From Mesoterricola silvestris (lineage in GTDB: Bacteria; Acidobacteriota; Holophagae; Holophagales; Holophagaceae), in the NCBI RefSeq assembly GCF_030295405.1, contig NZ_AP027080.1, positions 2,356,001 through 2,420,000 on the forward strand: DNA of 64,000 nt, read 5' to 3'. Below, piece after piece: positions 43,614 to 51,697 of this stretch. The position numbers and the translations under genes were made by a program. Positions within the stretch are counted from its first letter, which is position 1. Each line of letters begins with the position of its first letter. The notes beneath the pieces are model-generated. The model was not told where the DNA came from, did no database searches, and saw only the letters and a program-made list of their open reading frames with translations.

Positions 43614-44612
43614 TCAGGTGAAGGACAGTCCCTTGCCGGGGTTGAGGCCCGGCCGGGCCTCCAGGAAGCGCAGGGCGGCGGCCCGGATCTCCCCGGGGGT
43701 GGCGGCCTTCTGGAGGCTGGAGTAGAAGACGTGCCCGAACATGAAGTTCTTGGCGAAGTAGTAGGAGAAGTCCAGGAGCCTCCCGAAGGCTCGCTCCGGG
43801 GGCATGTCCTCCAGGGTGTACCGGTAGAGCCGGTCCCACACCTCGGCGTAGTCGATCTCCCCCACCTCCAGGCCGGCGAATTCCCGGAAGATCCAGGGCT
43901 TCACCGCGGCGATCCGCCCCAGCATGAGCCCCGACAGCGGCTCGAAGAAGGCGCGGTTCGCCTCCAGGTCCCGGGGTGAGCAGATGTCCCCGTTGCCGAT
44001 GAGGGGCAGTTTCGTGCGGGCCGCGATCCAGGGGAACTCCTCCCACCGGGGCCGGCGCTTGAGCTTCTCCCCCGAGAACCGCACGTGCACCGTGAGGGCG
44101 TTGACGCCCACGTCCTCGAAGAGCCTCACCCGCTCCAGGAAGCCCTCCCGCCAATGGTCCGGATCGTCCCCCAGGCGGCACTTGACGGTGAGGGTGCCGG
44201 CGTAGCTGCGGCGGATGCGCTCCAGGACCTCCCGGAGCCGGGGGAAGTCGGCGCAGAGGGCCACGCCCCAGCCGTTGGCCTTGACCTTGGGGGCGGGGCA
44301 GCCCAGGTTCAGGTCCACGGCGGCCGCCCCCAGTTCCGGGAGCTTGCGGATGACGGCCTCCAGGTCCTCCCGGCCCGAGGCGCCGAACTGGTAGATGACG
44401 GGCCCTTCGCAGTCCCGGCGCCGGGTGAAGGAGGATTCCCGGGTCTTCTCCTGGAGGAAGGCCCCGGCGGAAAGCATCTCGGTGAAGAGGGCGCCGTAGC
44501 CCCCGTAGTCCGAGAGGAGGCGGCGGAAGGCGGAGTTGGTGATGCCCTCCATGGGCGCCAGGAAGAGGGCGGGGGCGAAGGTCCTGCCGTCGATGACGAT
44601 GCGTTCGAACAT
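43614..44612 (-). CDS. tRNA-dihydrouridine synthase
   Basis: A 332-residue FMN enzyme that reduces uridines in tRNA D-loops. Dus motifs are clear: FLAPMEGITNSAFR (FMN site), VDLNLGCPAPKVKANGWG with the catalytic Cys, LTVKCRLG, LTVHVRFSGEK and PLIGNGDICSPRD. I cannot place it in DusA, DusB or DusC. It begins 2 bp after the MFS exporter stop, so the two genes are likely co-transcribed. Confidence 0.93.
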   Translation of the reverse strand: MFERIVIDGRTFAPALFLAPMEGITNSAFRRLLSDYGGYGALFTEMLSAGAFLQEKTRESSFTRRRDCEGPVIYQFGASGREDLEAVIRKLPELGAAAVDLNLGCPAPKVKANGWGVALCADFPRLREVLERIRRSYAGTLTVKCRLGDDPDHWREGFLERVRLFEDVGVNALTVHVRFSGEKLKRRPRWEEFPWIAARTKLPLIGNGDICSPRDLEANRAFFEPLSGLMLGRIAAVKPWIFREFAGLEVGEIDYAEVWDRLYRYTLEDMPPERAFGRLLDFSYYFAKNFMFGHVFYSSLQKAATPGEIRAAALRFLEARPGLNPGKGLSFT

Positions 44613-44614
44613 CC

Positions 44615-46036
44615 CTAGGCCTCCCGGCCGTGGCGCGTGAGGCTGGCCATGGCGCCCAGCAGGGCGAGGGCGGCGCCGGTGAACATGGCGGCGCTGTAGC
44701 CCCAGGCGAAGGCGCCCGCGGCGGGCCCCGAGGCCTTGGCAAGGAGCAGGCGCCAGCCGCCGCTGCCCAGGCGGCTGGCGGCGATGCCGCCCAGGAAGGC
44801 CACGCTCAGGGCCTGGCCCGTGACCCGCATGGTGGCCAGGAAGGCGCTGGCCACGCCCAGCTGGGTGCGTTCCACGCTGCCCATGATCGCGCTGGTGTTG
44901 GGGGCGCTGAAGGCCGCCATGCCCAGGCCCACCACCGCCAGGGAGCCCACCACGGCGCCCAGGCCCGCCTCCCGCCCCAGGGAGCCCAGGAGGACCATGC
45001 CCGTGGCCACCAGGACCATGCCGGAGGTGGCAAGGGTGCGCGAGCCCATGCGGTCGCTGAGGCGGCCCGCGAAGGGGCTCAGGACCGTCATCATCACGGG
45101 CTGGCCCATGAGGACCCAGCCCGCGACCCGGGCCGGGTGGCCCATGACCAGCTGCAGCTGGACCGCGGTGAGCACGCTCACGGCGTAGAGGGCCATGTAG
45201 TTCAGGAGCGCGGCGAGGTTGGCCGCGGCGAAGAGCCGGTTCCGCCGGAGCAGGTCCAGGTCCATGAGGGGCGAGGCCACCCGGGATTCCACCGCCAGGA
45301 AGGCCCCCAGGGCGAAGGGGGCGATGGCCAGCATTCCCAGGGTCCGGCCGGATCCGAGGCCCCAGGCCGAGGAGAAGGTGAGGGGCACGATGAGGCTCAC
45401 GAGCAGGACGGCCATGAGGGCCGCGCCGCCCAGGTCCATGCGGGCGCCGGGTCCGGGCCGGGCCTCGGCCGCGGGCAGGAGCCTGAGGCCCCAGAGCAGC
45501 GTGAAGATGCCGATGGGCAGGTTGATGAGGAAGATCCAGGGCCAGCCCAGGTGATCCACCAGGTACCCGCCCAGGGGCGGTCCCACGCTGAGGCCCGCGT
45601 AGACGGCCATGACGTTGATGCCCAGGGCCCGCCCCCGCTCCCGGGCCGGGAAGGCGCTGGTGACGATGGCCGCGGAGGTGGCGCTCAGCAGGGCCCCGCC
45701 CACCCCCTGCAGCACCCGGCTGGCCACGAGGGTGGCGCCGTCGACGGAGAGGGCCGCCGCCAGGGACCCCCCGGTGAAGATCACGAGTCCGGCCTGGTAG
45801 AACCGCACCTTCCCCCACTGGTCGGCGAGGCGCCCCAGGGGGATGAGGGTCACGGCCATGGCCAGGAGGTACGAGGCCTGCACCCACATGGAGGCCGCGA
45901 AGCTCAGGCGCAGGGCCGGGCCCATGCGGGGCAGGGCCACGGAAACGATGGAGCCGTCCAGGGGGGCCATGAACGCCCCGACGGAGGTGAGGGCCAGGAG
46001 GGCCCAGCGCCGGGGGTTTTCCTGCTGTGTGTCCAA
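44615..46036 (-). CDS. MFS drug exporter, DHA2 (EmrB/QacA-like) family
   Basis: A 14-helix transporter of about 470 residues. Motifs: GAFMAPLDGSIVSVALP in helix 1 (a DHA2 mark with its Asp), LGRLADQWGKVRFYQAGL (motif A), RVLQGVGGALLSATSAAIV, and GLSVGPPLGGYLVDHLGWPW (motif C). The start is set at TTG 46036, which has GGAGGA four bases upstream; ATG 46078 is in frame but poorly preceded. The substrate is not predictable. It is upstream of and almost touching the Dus gene. Confidence 0.88.
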   Translation of the reverse strand: MDTQQENPRRWALLALTSVGAFMAPLDGSIVSVALPRMGPALRLSFAASMWVQASYLLAMAVTLIPLGRLADQWGKVRFYQAGLVIFTGGSLAAALSVDGATLVASRVLQGVGGALLSATSAAIVTSAFPARERGRALGINVMAVYAGLSVGPPLGGYLVDHLGWPWIFLINLPIGIFTLLWGLRLLPAAEARPGPGARMDLGGAALMAVLLVSLIVPLTFSSAWGLGSGRTLGMLAIAPFALGAFLAVESRVASPLMDLDLLRRNRLFAAANLAALLNYMALYAVSVLTAVQLQLVMGHPARVAGWVLMGQPVMMTVLSPFAGRLSDRMGSRTLATSGMVLVATGMVLLGSLGREAGLGAVVGSLAVVGLGMAAFSAPNTSAIMGSVERTQLGVASAFLATMRVTGQALSVAFLGGIAASRLGSGGWRLLLAKASGPAAGAFAWGYSAAMFTGAALALLGAMASLTRHGREA

Positions 46037-46211
46037 ACGTCCTCCAGGGCGGCCGGGGGAGCCGGGCCGTGAAGCCATTATGGCCGGGCCGGGGCGCCCA
46101 TATTCGTTCCGGCCCGATATTCGATGCTTCTCAACGGATTCTCGCGCCGGAGCGCAAAGGGAGCCGAATACCGCCTTGATTCCGGCCCGGGCTCCAACTA
46201 GGCTAGCCCCC

Positions 46212-47042
46212 ATGCAGCCTGGAGAGCCGAGCCGAACAGCCCTGGGAGCCGCGACCCACCGGGCCGTGCATCAGGTGCTGGAGCAAGGGCGCATCTTCAC
46301 CGACCCGCTGGCGGGGCGGATCCTGGGGCCGGAGGCGGCCCTGGCGGCCAGACGGGCTGAAGGGGACGCCACCCAGCGCCAGCTGAGGCTCTTCATCGCC
46401 GTGCGCACCCGCTTCGCCGAGGACGCCCTGCGCACCGCCTTCGCCCGGGGAGCCCGCCAGCTGGTGGTGCTGGGGGCGGGGCTGGACACCTACGCCTACC
46501 GCAACCCCCTGGGCCAGGACCTGGACATCTACGAGGTGGACCACCCCGACACCCAGCAGTGGAAGCGCCGCCTCCTGGCCGAGGCCGCCATCCCCGTGCC
46601 GGACAACCTCACCTACGTGCCCGTGGACTTCGAATGCGAGACGCTGGAGGACGGCCTGACCCTGGAGGGCTTCGACCCCGGCAAGCGCACCTTCTTCACC
46701 TGGCTGGGGGTGGTGCCCTACCTGGCCGAGGAGACGGTCTTCTCCACCCTGGCCTTCATCGCGTCCCTGCCCGGGGGCGCCCAGGTGGTCTTCGACTACG
46801 GGAACCCTCCGGGAGCGACCCCCTCCGCCGTCATGGACACCCTGGAGCGGCGGGTGGCCTCCGTGGGGGAGCACCTCCGCAGCCGGTTCGAGACGGAGGA
46901 TCTCCATGCCCGGCTGCGGGACCTGGGCTTCCGCGCCATCGAGGACCTGGGGCCCGCGGGCATCCGGAACCGGTTCTTCGCGGGGCGGGGCGGGGCGCCC
47001 CTGGAGCGGGGCGGACACATCCTCCTGGCGACCTCGGGTTGA
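46212..47042 (+). CDS. Class I SAM-dependent methyltransferase (leucine carboxyl methyltransferase-like)
   Basis: A 276-residue methyltransferase of the PPM1/LCMT or TIGR00027 type. Features: SRTALGAATHRAVHQ near the start, RTRFAEDALRTAFARGARQL, the SAM-binding VVLGAGLDTYAYR, YEVDHPDTQQWKRRLL, and FFTWLGVVPYLAEETV. Bacterial relatives methylate small molecules or carboxyl groups; the substrate is unknown. It is a single gene, divergent from the MFS exporter. Confidence 0.88.
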   Translation: MQPGEPSRTALGAATHRAVHQVLEQGRIFTDPLAGRILGPEAALAARRAEGDATQRQLRLFIAVRTRFAEDALRTAFARGARQLVVLGAGLDTYAYRNPLGQDLDIYEVDHPDTQQWKRRLLAEAAIPVPDNLTYVPVDFECETLEDGLTLEGFDPGKRTFFTWLGVVPYLAEETVFSTLAFIASLPGGAQVVFDYGNPPGATPSAVMDTLERRVASVGEHLRSRFETEDLHARLRDLGFRAIEDLGPAGIRNRFFAGRGGAPLERGGHILLATSG

Positions 47043-47107
47043 CGGGCGAAGGAATGCTATTCTTGTCGCAACCTGATGGGAACAAACCGTGATCCTGACT
47101 CCTGTCG

Positions 47108-47270
47108 GTGACCGATGAGATGATCCGCACCGGGAAGGGAACCACGGGGTACGTGACGCGGTTGAAGGGAGTCGCGCTGTCCCGCCTGGGCAGGTAACGG
47201 GAGGCCCTGGCCGAGCTGGGCCGGTACGGGGAGGCGGAGCCTAACCCTCGCTTCGACCCGGACCCCAAAG
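47108..47270 (+). pseudogene. Possible remnant of a TPR-type gene
   Basis: The frame beginning GTG 47108 reads VTRLKGVALSRLGR, stop, REALAELGRYGEAEPNPRF. If the TAA at 47195-47197 were a Tyr codon, this would be a normal tetratricopeptide repeat. No ribosome site or continuing frame was found. This is a weak call. The surrounding gap 47043-47458 otherwise holds only the brnT promoter. Confidence 0.3.
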
Positions 47271-47413
47271 TGCCTTCATCCTACCGAGGCCCCTCGAACC
47301 CCAGCATTCTTCTCCGCCGGCCACGCCGCTACTTTGGGGCCGGTCAAGCCGTCCGGTAAGCATCTCCCAGCCCGCATCCGTTAAGCGTCTGACCCCATGC
47401 AGGCGCATCGTCC

Positions 47414-47442
47414 TTGACAGTCATTGTAATGGTATTACCTTT
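47414..47442 (+). promoter_or_regulatory. brnTA promoter with overlapping inverted repeat
   Basis: TTGACA (47414-47419) is a consensus -35; TACCTT (47436-47441) is a fair -10 at 16 bp. Between them lies the inverted repeat GTAAT-GGT-ATTAC (47426-47438). BrnA autoregulates its operon in Brucella, so this is a candidate operator. Confidence 0.5.
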
Positions 47443-47458
47443 AACACCGGGGACAATT

Positions 47459-47707
47459 TTGAGGTTCCACTGGGACGAGGTCAACAGCCAAGAGATCGCG
47501 GCCCATGGAATTGATGAGGCAACCGCCGAAGCCGTCTTTTCTGCCGAGGATCGCGAAATAATCAAAGAGCATCGTTCGTACAACCGCTTTTTAGCTGAAG
47601 GCACAGTGGATTCAAGGTTCTACCGTGTCCCATTTTCGAATGTTTTCCCCGATGGAATCCGGATTACGACGGCCTTCCGGGTTTCTCGCAAGCGGAGGCG
47701 AACATGA
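47459..47707 (+). CDS. brnT: BrnT-like RNase toxin
   Basis: An 82-residue toxin of the RelE-fold BrnT family, which cuts RNA and arrests growth. The start is set at TTG 47459, giving MRFHWDEVNSQEIAAHGI, the classic BrnT N-terminus, with GGGGAC upstream. An ATG at 47429 would add ten residues inside the promoter. AHGIDEATAEAVFSAED and the C-terminal GIRITTAFRVSRKRR match the family's conserved helix and Arg/Lys active region. Its stop overlaps the brnA ATG (ATGA). Confidence 0.82.
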   Translation: MRFHWDEVNSQEIAAHGIDEATAEAVFSAEDREIIKEHRSYNRFLAEGTVDSRFYRVPFSNVFPDGIRITTAFRVSRKRRRT

Positions 47708-48042
47708 CCAAGCGGAAAAGCGTCACTCAAGAAATGACCTGGGATGAGTTTTTCAAAGAAAACCCGGGCGAGCCGCTCGAAGTTCTTCAAAAGCGCCACG
47801 CCGAAGACGTGGCTTGGGCCGAGCACCACAAAGATTTGCCGATGGAAGGGGCGGTAAGAATTCGCATCAAGCCTGGCCGTCCACCCAAAGGCCAAGAGGC
47901 TCCAGTTCAGGTCAAGGCCGTGAAGATGCCGGCAGAATTCTGGGATAGTTTCGAATCCCAGGCGGAGGCTGCCGGCCTATCGCTCCACGCGGCAATGCGT
48001 TCCGCACTTCTGGAATGGTCAAGTAAACATCGAGCTAGTTAG
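47704..48042 (+). CDS. brnA: BrnA-like antitoxin
   Basis: A 112-residue partner of BrnT. The C-terminal half (VQVKAVKMPAEFWDSFESQA, then AAGLSLHAAMRSALLEW) is a ribbon-helix-helix DNA-binding fold. The KPGRPPKG hinge before it is typical of BrnA. The N-terminal region, rich in acidic and aromatic residues, should wrap the toxin. The ATGA overlap gives tight coupling. The gene ends 25 bp before repeat R5. Confidence 0.82.
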   Translation: MTKRKSVTQEMTWDEFFKENPGEPLEVLQKRHAEDVAWAEHHKDLPMEGAVRIRIKPGRPPKGQEAPVQVKAVKMPAEFWDSFESQAEAAGLSLHAAMRSALLEWSSKHRAS

Positions 48043-48067
48043 CTCGAATGGGCCCGCCTCGTGGCAC

Positions 48068-48281
48068 TCAACGTCGGCGCCACCCAACCTCCTCCCAGAG
48101 CACTCGAAGCGTGCACCCAAGAACTAGGCCCACCAGGGGAGCCCCAATACCCCCACCCGCCCAACCGCCCATCGGAGAACGAATGCGGCAGCACCCCCCC
48201 TAGCCCCAGGGCCGTTGCCTTCCCGTTGGCGCAGCTTGCCTGCGCCAACGAACCAGGGCGAACGTCCGGGACACGGACGAT
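48068..48281 (+). repeat. Dispersed intergenic repeat, copy R5 (plus orientation)
   Basis: The best-preserved single unit, 214 bp. It begins TCAACGTCGGCGCC. Hairpin one is CGTTGGCGCA-GCTTGCC-TGCGCCAACG (48224-48250, perfect). GAACCAGGGCG follows, then hairpin two CGTCCG-GGACA-CGGACG (48263-48279, perfect). It ends 5 nt from the stop codon of the minus-strand permease gene. Confidence 0.8.
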
Positions 48282-48286
48282 CAAAC

Positions 48287-50230
48287 CTAGATCACGTGCG
48301 GGTCCAGGTGGTAGGGGATGGAGATCACCACCACCTTGGGCCGGGTGTAGAGGTAGGCCTTGAGGCGCAGGGCGGTCTGGTTGTGGAGCAGGTGGCCCCA
48401 CCAGTTGTCGGTGACGAACTCGGGGAGGATCACCGTGATGGTGATCTCCGGTTCGGCCTTGGCCATGCGGTCCACCTCGGCGAGGATGGGCTCCACGGTC
48501 TTGCGGAACTCGCTCATGACCACGCGAAGGGGGATGCCCTCGCAGTACCGGTGCCAGTCGGCGTTCAGGCGCTCCCATTCGGCGCTGGGGTGGCCGTGGG
48601 CGTCGGGGAAATCGATGGTGAGGGCCTCCACCTGGCCGCGGTCGGCGATGGCCTTGGCGTAGCGGATGGCCTCGAGGGTGCCCCGGTGGATGCGGGAGAC
48701 CAGCACCACCACGCGGTTCTTGCGGGGATAGACCTCCTCCGTGCGGCTGGAGGCCAGCAGGGAGCGGATGCGGATGTAGTGGCGGTGGATGCGGAAGAAG
48801 ATGATCACCAGGGTGGGCACCAGGACGACGATGATCCAGGCCCCATGGACGAACTTGGTGACGCCGATGTCGATCATCACGATGCCCGCGGCGGTCGCCC
48901 CGATGCCGTTGAGGATGGCCTTGAACAGCCAGTTGGGTTCCGTGGCCTTGCGGTTCACCCAGTGCATGACCATGCCGGTCTGGCTTACGGTGAAGCCGAT
49001 GAACACGCCCAGGGCGTAGAGCGGCAGCAGCAGGTCCGTGTTGGCGTGGCAGACCCACACCAGCAGGCAGCTCACGAAGGTGAGGATCAGGATGCCGTTG
49101 CTGAAGACGAGGCGGTCGCCCTGGCTCGTGAGCTGCTTGGGAAGGAAGCCGTCGGTGGCGTGCAGGGCCGCGAGGCGCGGGAAGTCGGCGTAGGCCGTGT
49201 TGGCGGCCACCACCAGGACGGCGAAGGTGAAGCCCTGGGTCAGGTAGTACATGAGCTTGGGCAGCCCGTGGGTGACGTCCCCGTAGATGGCCTTGCTCAG
49301 CTTGGAAAGGAGGGTCTCGGCCACCTGGCTCGCGTCGGCGCTGTGCATGTAGACCACGCCCAGCTTGGAGGCCAGGAAGGTGATCCCCAGGAACATCACG
49401 CCCAGCAGGGCGATCATCCACACCATGGTCTTGGCGGCGTTCCTGGCGGCGGGCTCCCGGAAGGCGGTCACGCCGTTGGAGATGGCCTCGACGCCCGTCA
49501 GGGCCGTGCACCCGGCGCTGAAGGCCCGCATGAAGATCCACACCATGGCGAAGCTGCCCAGGTGCGTGGCGTGGCGCACGGAATCGTGCACCATGACCGG
49601 GGTCGGCCCTCCCATGAGGACGGCCCGCACGACGCCCGTGGCCAGCATCACCATGATGAGGAAGACGAAGCCGTAGGTGGGCACCGCGAAGAAGGCGCCG
49701 GATTCCTTGACGCCCCGGAGGTTCAGCACGGCGATGAAGCAGATGGCGAGGATGGTGATGAGGACGTTGTGCTCGCCCAGGGAGGGCAGGGCCGAGGTGA
49801 TGGCGGCCACGCCCGAGGAGACGCTGGCGGCCACCGTGAGGATGTAGTCCGTGAGCAGGGCGGCCCCGGCGGTCTGGGCCGCGAGCTCGCCCAGGTTCTC
49901 CTTGGCCACGATGTAGGCCCCGCCGCCGCCGGGGTAGGCCATGACGGTCTGGCGGTACCCGATGCCCAGGATGACCAGGAGCCCCGCGATGCCCAGGGCC
50001 ACGGGGATGGACATGCCGTAGAGCGCCGCAGCGGCCGCGGCCAGGCTCACCCCGGCCACGCCGTGGAGGTTGCTGGAGAGGCTGGCCATGATCTCCTGGG
50101 TGGCGTAGGCCACGGAGGAGAGCGCGTCGGAGCTGAACACCGAAAGCCCGACGAAGTTGCTCACCTTGGTGTGCTGCGTCTCGTCACTGGCCAGTCGGCG
50201 CCCAAGGATGAGTCTTCGGAATGGCTGCAT
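48287..50230 (-). CDS. KimA-like APC-superfamily permease
   Basis: A 647-residue membrane protein with 12 helices and a cytoplasmic C-terminal domain of about 180 residues. The start region (FVGLSVFSSDALSSVAYATQE) and AYPGGGGAYIVAKENLG are hallmarks of the YdaO/KimA branch, high-affinity potassium importers in Bacillus. The soluble tail (VVVLVSRIHRGTLEAIRYAK) resembles a UspA-like fold. Potassium uptake is the likely role; an amino acid substrate is the alternative. A pair of direct repeats lies 99 bp upstream. Confidence 0.87.
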   Translation of the reverse strand: MQPFRRLILGRRLASDETQHTKVSNFVGLSVFSSDALSSVAYATQEIMASLSSNLHGVAGVSLAAAAAALYGMSIPVALGIAGLLVILGIGYRQTVMAYPGGGGAYIVAKENLGELAAQTAGAALLTDYILTVAASVSSGVAAITSALPSLGEHNVLITILAICFIAVLNLRGVKESGAFFAVPTYGFVFLIMVMLATGVVRAVLMGGPTPVMVHDSVRHATHLGSFAMVWIFMRAFSAGCTALTGVEAISNGVTAFREPAARNAAKTMVWMIALLGVMFLGITFLASKLGVVYMHSADASQVAETLLSKLSKAIYGDVTHGLPKLMYYLTQGFTFAVLVVAANTAYADFPRLAALHATDGFLPKQLTSQGDRLVFSNGILILTFVSCLLVWVCHANTDLLLPLYALGVFIGFTVSQTGMVMHWVNRKATEPNWLFKAILNGIGATAAGIVMIDIGVTKFVHGAWIIVVLVPTLVIIFFRIHRHYIRIRSLLASSRTEEVYPRKNRVVVLVSRIHRGTLEAIRYAKAIADRGQVEALTIDFPDAHGHPSAEWERLNADWHRYCEGIPLRVVMSEFRKTVEPILAEVDRMAKAEPEITITVILPEFVTDNWWGHLLHNQTALRLKAYLYTRPKVVVISIPYHLDPHVI

Positions 50231-50328
50231 GGGGCGGATCCTTGGCAGAGGTAGTCCATCAGACTATCCGGCCCCCCGCAGGTATTCCATACCCTGCCGC
50301 CCCGGAACCGCGTCCCCGTTGGATCGGG

Positions 50329-50350
50329 CGTTAAGATTCCGTTAAGATTC
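50329..50350 (-). promoter_or_regulatory. Tandem CTTAACG repeats upstream of the KimA-like gene
   Basis: On the minus strand CTTAACG occurs twice, separated by 4 bp (11-bp period). This is the layout of PHO-box-like sites bound by OmpR/PhoB/KdpE regulators. The distal copy overlaps the stop codon of the cNMP-binding-protein gene. No response regulator gene is nearby. Confidence 0.4.
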
Positions 50351-51118
50351 GGGGGGCGTGCGCAGGGCCTTGAGGGCCAGGTCGGGGAAGCACCGGACCA
50401 CCGTCTCCCGGTCCCCGGGGCCGATCACGGCCAGGAAGGCCATGCCGTCCACGGTGGCGGTGGCGCCGTGGGCGCCGGCCCGCAGGTAGGGGTCCAGGTC
50501 CACGAAGCCCTGGGGAAGGCTTTCCGGGGTGGCGGTGGTCACCGTGCCGTCCCGCTCCAGGCGCAGGGCCCCGGCCAGGAGCTGGTGCAGCTCCCCGGCG
50601 GCCTCGCCCCGGCGGAAGAGCACGTCGCCGTCCTGGGCCACCCGCCGCCCCGGGTTCAGGGCGAACCGGGCCTGGAGGCGCGACAGGGACTGGGAGGTCT
50701 CCTGCAGGCGCCGGGAGAACTGCATGCAGATGACCCGGGTGAGCATGGGGAAACCGTCGATGATGCGGTCGATGTGGGCGGGCTCCAGGCGGAGCACCCG
50801 GCTCATGCCGGCACTGCGCACCGAGGCGGTGCGGCGCAGCGCGCCCAGGTAGGCCATCTCGCCCACGATGGCCACGCCCTCGTCCGCCGTGAGGCAGGCC
50901 AGGACCGTGGACGCCGCGCCGGGCAGGGCGGGGGCCCTTTCCACCACCAGGCCACCCGTGAGCAGGATGAAGATCTCCTGGGATTCCTCGTCCTCCCGCA
51001 CCAGGAACTCCCCGTCCCGGTAGATGCGCGCTTCGATGCCCGGGGTGCGGGCGAGCAGTTCGCCGATTTCCGGATGCAGGTCCAGGCCGGCGCTTTCGAG
51101 GTCGAACGGCTCGGGCAT
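50342..51118 (-). CDS. Cyclic-nucleotide-binding-domain protein
   Basis: A 258-residue protein with one clear cNMP-binding (CRP-like) beta-barrel at about residues 20-125 (YRDGEFLVREDEESQEIFIL, EGVAIVGEMAYLGALRRTAS). A second, degenerate barrel lies in the C-terminal half (GDVLFRRGEAAGELHQLLAG). There is no helix-turn-helix, so it is not a CRP-type regulator itself. A linking helix (FSRRLQETSQSLSRLQARF) joins the two. It may sense a nucleotide and regulate a partner. It overlaps the stop of the Rrf2 gene by one base. Confidence 0.82.
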   Translation of the reverse strand: MPEPFDLESAGLDLHPEIGELLARTPGIEARIYRDGEFLVREDEESQEIFILLTGGLVVERAPALPGAASTVLACLTADEGVAIVGEMAYLGALRRTASVRSAGMSRVLRLEPAHIDRIIDGFPMLTRVICMQFSRRLQETSQSLSRLQARFALNPGRRVAQDGDVLFRRGEAAGELHQLLAGALRLERDGTVTTATPESLPQGFVDLDPYLRAGAHGATATVDGMAFLAVIGPGDRETVVRCFPDLALKALRTPPES

Positions 51119-51567
51119 CAGTCCTGGGGAACCGGTTCGGGCGGGTGGGCCAGGCGGTGGGTGCGCTCGAAGCGGGCCACGTCCGAAAGGGTGGCCTTCT
51201 GCAGTTCGTTGTAGATGCGGGTGCGCTCCTCGGTCCAGAAGGCGTGCACGGGGCAGGCGCGCTCGTCGGAGCACACGGTCAGGCCCAGGAGGCAGCTGGT
51301 CCTCCACTCGTCGCCGTCCATGGCGTTGGCGATCTGCTCCAGGGTGATCTCCCGGGCCGGGCGCACCAGGATCACGCCGCCCTTGCGGCCGCGCTTGGTG
51401 TCCACGAGGCGGGCCTTGCCCAGGGCGTGGAAGACCTTGGAGAGGTAGGGCCCGGGGGCGCCGATCCACTGGGCGACATCCTGGACCATGATGGGCTCGC
51501 CCCCGGGGTCGTCGAGGCAGCTGAGGGCGAGAATGGCGTAACCGGCGGACTGGGAAAGTGGGTGCAA
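51118..51567 (-). CDS. Rrf2-family transcriptional regulator with Cys cluster
   Basis: A 149-residue winged-helix regulator. The start LHPLSQSAGYAILAL is the usual Rrf2 N-terminus, beginning with TTG at 51567, with no clear ribosome site. Recognition segments: DVAQWIGAPGPYLSKVFHAL and KRGRKGGVILVRPAREITL. The three cysteines in SCLLGLTVCSDERACPVH match the Fe-S ligands of IscR/NsrR/RsrR-type members, so it may sense Fe-S status, iron or NO. It is followed by the cNMP-binding gene in one operon. Confidence 0.88.
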   Translation of the reverse strand: MHPLSQSAGYAILALSCLDDPGGEPIMVQDVAQWIGAPGPYLSKVFHALGKARLVDTKRGRKGGVILVRPAREITLEQIANAMDGDEWRTSCLLGLTVCSDERACPVHAFWTEERTRIYNELQKATLSDVARFERTHRLAHPPEPVPQD

Positions 51568-51647
51568 GTTGGGATCCCGGGAAGGAGGCGAAAACGCCTG
51601 ACATAAACGATGGGAGCGTCCTCATTTGGATGCAAGAACTTCTTAGC

Positions 51648-51679
51648 GGAATAATCCCTTTCTTATACGGGAATTTTCC
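51648..51679. promoter_or_regulatory. Paired GGAAT-type boxes upstream of the Rrf2 gene
   Basis: GGAATAATCC (51648-51657) and GGAATTTTCC (51670-51679) lie 22 bp apart centre to centre, two helical turns, in an AT-rich stretch between the Rrf2 start and the ABC permease stop. They could be the Rrf2 autoregulatory site. No binding site of this exact form is known to me. Confidence 0.3.
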
Positions 51680-51697
51680 AAAGTTCAAGGTTCCGGC

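Noticed and set aside
47043-47413. A small conserved gene in the 47.0-47.4 kb gap
   Set aside because: Only a weak TPR-like fragment with an internal stop was seen, without ribosome site or length; listed as a possible pseudogene only.
47061-48066. A CRISPR array or tRNA in the gaps around 47-48 kb
   Set aside because: No regularly spaced direct repeats and no cloverleaf could be found; the only structure is repeat R5 and the brnTA promoter.
50231-50341. A c-di-AMP (ydaO/yuaA) riboswitch before the KimA-like gene
   Set aside because: The 111-bp leader is too short and lacks the conserved ydaO core; only the direct repeats stand out.
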